From the NCBI RefSeq assembly GCF_000283155.1, contig NW_004454182.1, positions 4,653,564 through 4,717,563 of the forward strand: a stretch of 64,000 bases of DNA, read 5' to 3'. Within the stretch, counting starts at the first letter, position 1; every line of letters begins with the position of its first letter. Below the pieces are notes generated by a model, which was given only the letters and a program-made list of their open reading frames with translations, made no database searches and was not told the DNA's origin. The translations under genes were made by a program, and so were the position numbers. This stretch comes from Ceratotherium simum simum (Eukaryota; Chordata; Mammalia; Perissodactyla; Rhinocerotidae). This document shows, piece by piece, positions 56,840 through 64,000 of the stretch.

Positions 56840-57340
56840 GTCACAAATATGTATTGTCTACTATGCACTAAGCACTCTTTGGGTTTAGGGGCCTTAGCAG
56901 CAAACAAGTTAGACAGTGTCTCTGCCTTCAGAGATCCAACATCCTAATGGAAGGAAACAGAGACCAAACTTGTATGCATATATGTAAAACAATTTCAGAT
57001 TTTAAGTGCTATGAATAAAATATTGTTGAGTCACGTACTAGATTGGCTGGGGTATGGCGATAGTTGGCTACTTCATCTAGAATAGTTCGAGAAGATTTCT
57101 CTGAGAGGCGCCATTTAAACTGAGACCTGAATGGTGAGGATATTTGGGGAAAATCTGGGGGAAAAGTACAAATAGAAGTAGGAAAAGCAATAAGTACAAC
57201 AGCACTGAGATGGGAATAAGTCTGAGCTGTTTACAAAAGGAAAGACAGTGGCTGGAAAATACTGAGCCAGGGAAAGAATGAATGAGAGAAGGCAGAAGGA
57301 GTAGGCCGAGTCCAGCTCAGATAGGCACCAAATAGGAGGA
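56840..57340 (-). repeat. L2 LINE, antisense
   Basis: In order: 'tactatgcactaagcactct', 'gtctctgccttcagagatcc', 'agatttctctgagaggcgcc', 'aactgagacctgaatggtga' and 'tgagagaaggcagaaggagt'. This is a continuous antisense L2 copy. The minus-strand 104-codon frame at 57115-57429 overlaps it and is not a gene. Confidence 0.82.
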
Positions 57341-59979
57341 ATGTCTGAATATCTTTTGGGTGTCTGATCACTATGTGGGTTTTTAATACTTCCATCTACT
57401 ACAGCTGGTCCATGCGAAAGAAACAGCACAAGTCGGGAAGTTAGGAGTCTTCAGCAGTCGGATGTAACCCTGCTGCTAACCAGCATTGTGTTGCTAGAGC
57501 AGTCATTTACCATTTCAGGTTTGCAACTGTAGTGTAAAAAAATTAAACGAAATGAATGGTTTCTAAGGCTCATTAAATTAAAAAAAACTCTACTTTATTT
57601 TATATATTTCCAAGACTATCACAAAGTTTTGGGAGACAGATTTTGGGGACCAGAAGATCTTTCAGTGTTATTCCCCAAACTATGACATGCAAGCATAACT
57701 TCATTTTATGGGTCTTTCAGAGGGAATGACAAGACTGAGTTTTGTTCATGTTTCTTAGTTCATCTGAGGAACTGATACACAAGTGCTCAGATATGTAAAT
57801 ATCTAAAAGGAAATATTATTTATTTTAGGAGTTTATTGCAGCAAACGATAAAATTAAAAGATAAAAATGACAATTGGATGTAGAATTCCAAATATATTGA
57901 AATTGTTTTATTGCTATAAAGCTATACTTATGTGTATATACAATTTGCTGAGCAAAGTACATCAGAATTTCATTTCTGTTAATAATATTTGAATATTTCT
58001 AATTAACAATTCATTTGTGTATTGAAATAATTTGCAGAATTTTATTTGAAGCCGTTGATTGGCTTTGCTAGACATAAAGACATTTATTTTGAATATTGTT
58101 CAATGTTATGTCCTTTATCACAAGTCTCAAATCTGCCATGTTTCTTAGGATATTAACGTAACAATGTCAAATGGGATTGAAACTGAGAAAAATTACCTGA
58201 GGGCATTTTTGTTTTGTATTTAAATTTTATTTTGTCATTTATTCTTATTAGCAATCATTAAGCAATTTAATAATTATAAGCTCCATTAACATTTTAATGA
58301 GTCTAGTGGCCATTGCTAAGTGTAATTAAATTAGTTTTATTGTATGATATTTTGCAGCTGTGATTAAATTAAGTTTTACTGTGCTTAGAAGAATAAACCT
58401 ATGGAGAGATTGCTATTCACCAAACATCTTATTAACTTATAAGGTACTGATAAAATAGACATTAATGGAGACAGGAGAAAAATATAATTCCCTATTGAGT
58501 CTATTCACAAGATAAAACTTTAATCATTTCAGTTTGGAATCAATCTAGTCACGACAGCATAATTGTATTTAAAAGTGTTTTTTTGGATAGAGATAGAGAA
58601 AAGGGAGAAAGGGATAGGTTCCTTTGGTAATGTTCTACTCCTCCCCTAGTTTCTGCGGGTATAACCTATAGGGACAAGATTGGATGAAGTCTGACAAGCC
58701 AATGACTTGGAGTAGACACATGTAAATTGGTGTTGAATTATTTGATACCAAATAAGATCTCATATATTCATTGATTAATTTGGAAATTTATTGTAGAAAT
58801 GGGAAAGTCATTTTAGTTTATTTAACAAGTATTTACATAAACATATTAAAGGCACTAAAAATGCAAGCCAATGCTAATTTTTATGTTCCTTATTAGTATC
58901 TTTTACTGGAATCCATGGCTTGAAACCTGTCTTCCTTGCTGTCACTTAAACCTTCTCCTTAGAAGCGATGTGGTTATATATGAATAGGAAGGTGACCACA
59001 CATTACGGAGTCCTTGTGCCGGTCTTTAGTCTTGCATGAATTTGGAGATTTGATTCTTCATCGCCACTGCTGTTGGTTAAATTCTGAAAGGCTCTCAAGA
59101 GTAAAAAGAGATAGTCTTACTTTCTGATGAATTGCCTTACATAGAATGCAATTAAGCATTTTACAGGATCGTAATTTGTGTAACATGTACAGCACATGTT
59201 TACTTATGGGAATTATGTGGTTTTGCTGTAACTATTAGATTCTATTGATTGTATTTCATTATGTTAATGTTTTTAAAATAAGCATATCAAGCAATTTCAT
59301 GCCATGCAATATTTCAAAAGCTTCAGGGATCTTTCTTCAATATGTTTTGAATGCCCCAGAAACATTTTATCATGAAATTTCTGCTTTGTATTTTATTCCT
59401 CTTTTTGTAACCAAAAAGGTATGTGGATATACAGTGTGGATTTTTTTTTTAAATAAAGAGCTAGGTGTTAAGAAATACTAATATTACAATATCCTCATAT
59501 ATGCCACATACCAGTGATCAAAAATGGAATGTTAACTCTATCTTGTTTATTTTTCAGTGTTCAGTGATGAACTAGATTCTTATTTAACTGTACTGACACA
59601 TTTTTGGAATTTTTAAACCACAGCTCTAATAAATGTATGAACAACCAACATACAACCCAACATTTTTCTTTACATTTCTGGAAAAAAGCAAAATAAAACT
59701 TACTGTAGCATAAAGATCATCAACAAGAGACTTTTACGTTAGTGATGCCCTTTCTATTAAAGATTTTAAATTTCTAATTGAAGAATTCTGTAAATATCAT
59801 GTTGCAGATGAGAGAAGAGTCCACTTGGACCCTTGCTATCACTAAATTTATTCTCGTTATAATCCATTTGTCATTCTCTCTCTCTATTCTCTCCCTAGAT
59901 AACCTCAATTATTCCAATGGTTTTAAATACTTCTTGAAAAAAAAAATCTAAGAAATTCTAAACTAAGTCTAAGATTTTT
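57341..59979. other. Unassigned AT-rich sequence with TAAT-dense core
   Basis: No repeat family was recognised across 2.6 kb. 57950-58450 is strikingly rich in TAAT/ATTA cores and free of repeats (see findings). The 78-codon frame at 59245-59481 has no motif. Confidence 0.45.
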
Positions 59980-61115
59980 AACTTGTCAACTTGCTAGCTC
60001 TACTTAGATGTCTCATAGACATTTCAAACTTAACCTGTTTTGATTCCCACCCCTTTCTCAGTTAAGTGACATCCTCATCTGGGCAGTTTCTCAAACCAGA
60101 AATCTTTGATTCCTTCCTTTCCTCCACTCCCATAATGAGTCCATCATTGTGTTTCTTGACTCTGTGTCCAATGTTTGTTTAAAATCTATAGTCTCGGGTG
60201 GCTGGTGGCTAGTGGTTAAGTTCATGCACTCTGCTGCGGTGGCCTAGGGTTCACAGGTTTGGATCCTGTGCACAGACCTACACACTGCTGATCAAGCCAT
60301 GCTGTGGCAGGCATCCCCCTATAAAGTAGAGGAAGATGGGCACGAATGTTAGCCCAGGGCCAATCTTCCTTTCCAAAAAGAGAAGGATTGGCAACGGATG
60401 TTAGCTTAGGGCTAATCTTCCTCACAAAAAGCAACAAAAAAATCTATAGTGTCTTCTCATCGTACTGCCACTGTGCATCCAAGCCACCCTCATCTCTTAA
60501 ATGATCTATGGCAGTGTCTTCTTAATTTATTCCTCTACTGCAAGTCTCTCCCAACTATACCTCATCTATTAAAAAACCAAAAGTATCATCCAACTTTCAA
60601 AAACACTCCTCTATTTATGTTTCCCCGCTAAGTAAACGTCCCTCAGTGTTTTCCTATTACATATAGAATAACATTTGTTTAAAACCGAACATCTCTTTTC
60701 CTCCATCTCCAAGTTCTAAGCTCTGAGAGACTAGGACCTTTATCTATAAGGTTACCACCGAATCGTTAGTACTTACATAGTGCCTGCTAAACAGTAAATA
60801 TGAATCCCCAACTCTTTCCTTGCCTGTTTATAAGACTAGCTTATTGTCATTCTTAAAATCTGAGTTTTTGGATAGGGTTTCTCTGATAATCCTACGAAGA
60901 ATAACCTCCCTTCCATAAACTATGTCACCTTCTCTCACAGTGCAGTGTTTAATTTCATCATTACAGGTCATGCTCTCTAATTATTTATTAATCATATACT
61001 TCCTCCACTAGAATAGACACTCTATGAAGGCAGGGACTGTAGTATCCATTTTGCTCATCCTCATCTGACAAATAGTAGATATATAATAAATATTGTTAAA
61101 TGAATGATTACCAGA
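59980..61115 (+). mobile_element. L2 LINE 3' region, split by a SINE
   Basis: Plus-strand L2 wording before and after the SINE: 'cttagatgtctcatagacat', 'ttcaaacttaacctgttttg', 'atctttgattccttcctttc', then 'gcatccaagccaccctcatc', 'cacctTCTctcac'-like text and a final 'gaaggcagggactgtagtat' with 'taataaatattgttaaatga'. About 890 bases are L2 once the SINE is excluded, reaching the true 3' end. Confidence 0.85.
60193..60438 (+). mobile_element. ERE-type SINE, older subfamily, two tail modules, 12-bp duplication
   Basis: The head is degraded (ctcgggtggctggtggctag). An A-box-like 'ggctagtggttaagttcatg' and B-box-like 'ggtttggatcctgtgc' remain, with body 'gctgatcaagccatgctgtg' and 'ataaagtagaggaagatggg'. 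Two tandem tail modules (about 60338-60378 and 60382-60424) follow, with only a short A-rich end. aaaatctatagt flanks both sides exactly (60181-60192, 60439-60450). It interrupts an L2. Confidence 0.95.
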
Positions 61116-61394
61116 ACTCAGGTACAACGGGGTCTTTTTATATTTTGTTTCTTTTTATTTAATGTGTAGGCATTTCAACTGGTATGTCATGGAGTTGGGT
61201 TTTCATTAGGAAATTTAATGTTTCCAATGAAAATTTAATTTAATTTCCTCCCTCCAAAAAGTAATCTTGATGACTTTTTCATGTTTTTGAAAAGCAAGTT
61301 TCTAAATCTCAGTTCTTGATGTATTCCCTTAAAATCCTCATATTTTAGATCTTCTGAGATTACTACATTTTTGAAGAGTAATAGTATTAATTAG

Positions 61395-61615
61395 TAGTTC
61401 ATATTTATTGGGTCCTATTCTGTACCAAGCATTGTTATAAGTGATTTTTTTTAACTTCTAATCTTTAAAATACTTTGTTATATAATATTGTCATTTTTAT
61501 TTAGTAAATGAAGAGGGGAAAAGCACAGTTTGTCAAGTAACTTTTCTAGATGTTTCTAGCCAGAAATTGGCAGGCTTAGTACTCAAACCCAGTGAGGATC
61601 CCTAGAGCCAGTGTT
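61395..61615 (-). repeat. MIR SINE, antisense
   Basis: Antisense MIR order: 'catatttattgggtcctatt', 'taccaagcattgttataagt', 'tagtaaatgaagaggggaaa', 'agtttgtcaagtaacttttc' and 'cttagtactcaaacccagtg'. Confidence 0.8.
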
Positions 61616-61670
61616 CGTATTTACTAATTATACTTCCTAAAAGAATACTGTCCTAATAAGACGTTATATA

Positions 61671-61894
61671 TTTTTTTTATAAATTTTTATTTATTTATTT
61701 TATTTTTATTTTTTTCCCCCAAAGCACCAGTAGATAGTTGTATGTCATAGTTGCACAGCCTTCTAGTTGCTGTATGTGGGACACGACCTCAGCATGGCTG
61801 CAGAAGCGGTGCGTCGGTGCACGCCCGGGATCCGAACCCGGGCCGCCAGCAGCGGAGCGCGCGCACTTAACCGCTAAGACACGGGGCCGGCCCC
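61671..61894 (-). mobile_element. Young ERE-type SINE, antisense
   Basis: The poly-T and spacer (61671-61717) precede the body complement 'caccagtagatagttgtatg', 'gctgtatgtgggacacgacc' and 'agcatggctgcagaagcggt'. Then come the B-box complement 'ggatccgaacccgggcc' and a GC-rich head complement ending 'acacggggccggcccc' at 61894. It keeps most CpG sites and shares the class of 17382 and 53712. Candidate duplication sequence acgttatat (left) and aagttatat (right). Confidence 0.95.
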
Positions 61895-63689
61895 ACAAGT
61901 TATATTTTTAAAAAATTACGGACTATTTGATTTTCAAATACTTAAAGCAAAAACACCTGATATAATTCTTTATTAAAGTACATTGTTTCATTATTCATTA
62001 AATTCCTTCTTTCAATAAAATTCAGCATTTTAATGTGATGCAACTTAAAAATGAAATAGAGAACAAGCATCTGAAATATTAAGATCAACTATGTGTTTAT
62101 GATATACTCTGTCACATTTTCCTCTTTAGTTGTGACAGTTTATTGTCTTATATAAATTAGGCAAGGTCAAGTATAGCAGTAAAAATTATATATGGCTATT
62201 TATTGATTTATATTTGAGTTAACTCAGAGTGATTATTTAGTGGCTGGAAGAAATACAAATGGAAGCTTTGCCAAGTAGTCTCAGCAGCCTATTCCACAGC
62301 TGCTCTGAAGTGCATCCTGTTCATTGCTCATAGCGCTATTCTTTGGCATTTGTATTTGGTCACACTGGAGAGCTTAAGGTTAATGCCCAGTGGACAAGTC
62401 CGAATGCACATTCGATACCATCATTATAAGCATGCTTACTTATAAGACACAGAACAGATGAAAGTTCCACCCTGCCTTTGCCCAAGAGCCCTTCGGAAGA
62501 TGGAAAAGGATGAATCAGTCCCTTGTTTGCAAAAAAGTGTGACATTAATCATCCGACATCGTGAACCACTAGACAGGTGTCATTTGTTTTTTAAAGTTAT
62601 GCTATGTTGTTTGTGGAGCTGCATAAATCTTCAGGGTTCTTTTAAAATAGTCTCCACAGGTACAGCAAATGGGAAGCGAATCTGTCATGCTTGAAAATGG
62701 TAAAGATCAGCAAGTGCAGAGTTACTGTAAAGCTGACCTTCCTCCTTCATTACTGACTGCCAGAACTCTAAGTGGAGAAAAGATTGAGGGCGTAAAGACA
62801 GTAGAGTGAACTTCATATCACATCTGGAAAGGGTCACACTCATAAACCACAGCATTTATTTAGGGATTTTTCCTGGCAATGTGTTCAAGAGGACCAAATA
62901 ATGCAGTTTTTCTCATCTTTTGTGTGAAGGCGTATATTGGATGTCACTTTCGGAGTAACTTGTTATGCAGTCGTGCTTTGGTGGTGGAGAAAAATACTCT
63001 TAATAAATGAGAAGAGAATAAGTTCCGGAGAAGAAAGGCTGACTCAGTTGATCATTATTTGTTTTAATCACCCTGTGCTTTCACGAAGCTCTCAAATAGA
63101 CTTGGTTCAAGTCCAGAGCACACAATTGTCATTTGGACAGCAAGTGTTCCAAATGTTGTCACGGTGACAGGGTTTCAACCATTTGTGTATCATAATATTA
63201 AATTTGAATATAATGTTAAGTTAGTAGGAAGAGGAATTGAAGGATGGATTCTCAGAAAAAATAATACCCTTAAAGGATGTCTCAATTAGACTAGCTCTGT
63301 GAAAAGCATGCAATGGGGCCTATTAGTGTTATTTGCATAGTCTTCTGGATAGATCTAATTCCTTTTTTATACTGCTAAAGTACATAAATGAAAACTAGAA
63401 CTCAGTTATCTCATTATCAGATGAAAACAGCCAGATCTATATTTCCATAGAGATCAAGAGCCTGGCTACCCATTCTTCATAGTATAGTTATCAGTGGCAG
63501 CTAAGATCATCATCTCTGAAAAAATATCTAATATTTTTCTTTCAAGTTTCATCATGTACATTTTAAGCCATGCTAATCACAGTGTTGTTTATCTTATGAT
63601 GGATATAAAATATCACTATAGCCTATCTCATGTTTGGATTAAAAGTCCAAGGAATTCTGAGTTGCTTTGAACTCCTGGTTTATCTGTTA
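61895..63689. other. Unassigned sequence, complex 3' half
   Basis: No repeat family was recognised. 62230-63170 has balanced composition, no simple repeats and several short plus-strand frames (62458-62694, 62937-63167), none with a recognisable domain. It may be unique intronic DNA or a conserved noncoding stretch. Confidence 0.4.
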
Positions 63690-64000
63690 ATGTGCTTTTG
63701 GCTGCAAGTTGCAGAAACTATGATTCCAACTGACTCAAACAATAGGGGATTTATTTCATACTTACCAGGAAAACCCAAAGTAAAGCAGGCTTTATGGTCG
63801 TTTTATTCAGCTGCCCACTTCTATCATTTTTATGGTTTCCTTCTTTGATTCTGCACCCCCGATTCATGTTGGTTTCACCCAATCTAGTAGCAAGATGGCA
63901 GCAGGGGATACGGATGTCACTTCCAAGCACCTCATCATTCGGGAAGGAGAAAAAAACATTTATTCTTGCATATTTTTCCTGAAAGGGAGGGAAATATTCC
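63690..64000 (+). repeat. Old interspersed repeat, family not assigned (copy 3 of 3)
   Basis: 'ggctgcaagttgcagaaact', 'ccaactgactcaaacaatag' and 'gggatttatttcat' repeat the layout seen at 860 and 6580. The right side has 'tagcaagatggcagcagggg', another phrase I associate with this family. It runs off the end of the window. Confidence 0.42.

Noticed and set aside
1..64000. CRISPR array, operon, phage, plasmid or other prokaryotic system
   Set aside because: No regularly spaced direct repeats with unique spacers, no gene density and no ribosome-binding-site layout. The SINE, LINE and LTR content is mammalian.

Overview
This is mammalian nuclear DNA with no convincing protein-coding or functional RNA gene. 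It is AT-rich and packed with placental repeats (MIR, L2, ancient L1, MaLR LTRs, MER5A-type hAT and Tigger-type DNA transposons). It also carries thirteen tRNA-derived SINEs of the perissodactyl ERE type. Those SINEs place it in Perissodactyla. The youngest copies (17382, 53712, 61671) differ in the body from the horse ERE consensus as I remember it, so a rhinoceros or tapir is at least as likely as a horse. That last step is from memory and should be tested.

Layout. 0.9-4.3 kb: old L1 on the minus strand, interrupted by two EREs. 5.3-8.1 kb: MIR and L2 fragments and one ERE. 9.35-9.80 kb: a BovB/RTE LINE 3' end. 9.8-13.7 kb: mostly unassigned. 13.7-17.9 kb: L1M blocks, a microsatellite with a perfect palindrome and a compound ERE. 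17.9-24.5 kb: mostly unassigned, with one MIR, one hAT MITE and one ERE. 24.5-27.05 kb: plus-strand L1 split by an MLT1-like LTR, followed by a second MaLR-type LTR at 27.44-27.79 kb. 28.99-30.79 kb: a long minus-strand L2 holding two head-to-tail DNA transposons. 30.9-40 kb: MIRs, MER5A, L2 and long stretches of non-repeat sequence. 40.1-45.2 kb: two EREs, L1M and L2 pieces. 46.8-56.6 kb: four EREs, a TCTA microsatellite and unassigned sequence. 56.8-61.9 kb: L2 copies, two EREs and a MIR. 61.9-64 kb: unassigned sequence ending in an old repeat.

Nothing here acts together as a pathway. Open reading frames are short (longest 174 codons, inside L2) and about what chance gives in this base composition. 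The window reads as a gene desert or a long intron. Several repeat-free, TAAT-rich or unusually complex stretches (near 38.5, 51.8, 58.0 and 62.3 kb) could be conserved noncoding elements, but only alignment can show that. Coordinates of old repeats are approximate, because family assignment was by recognition and not by computed alignment.
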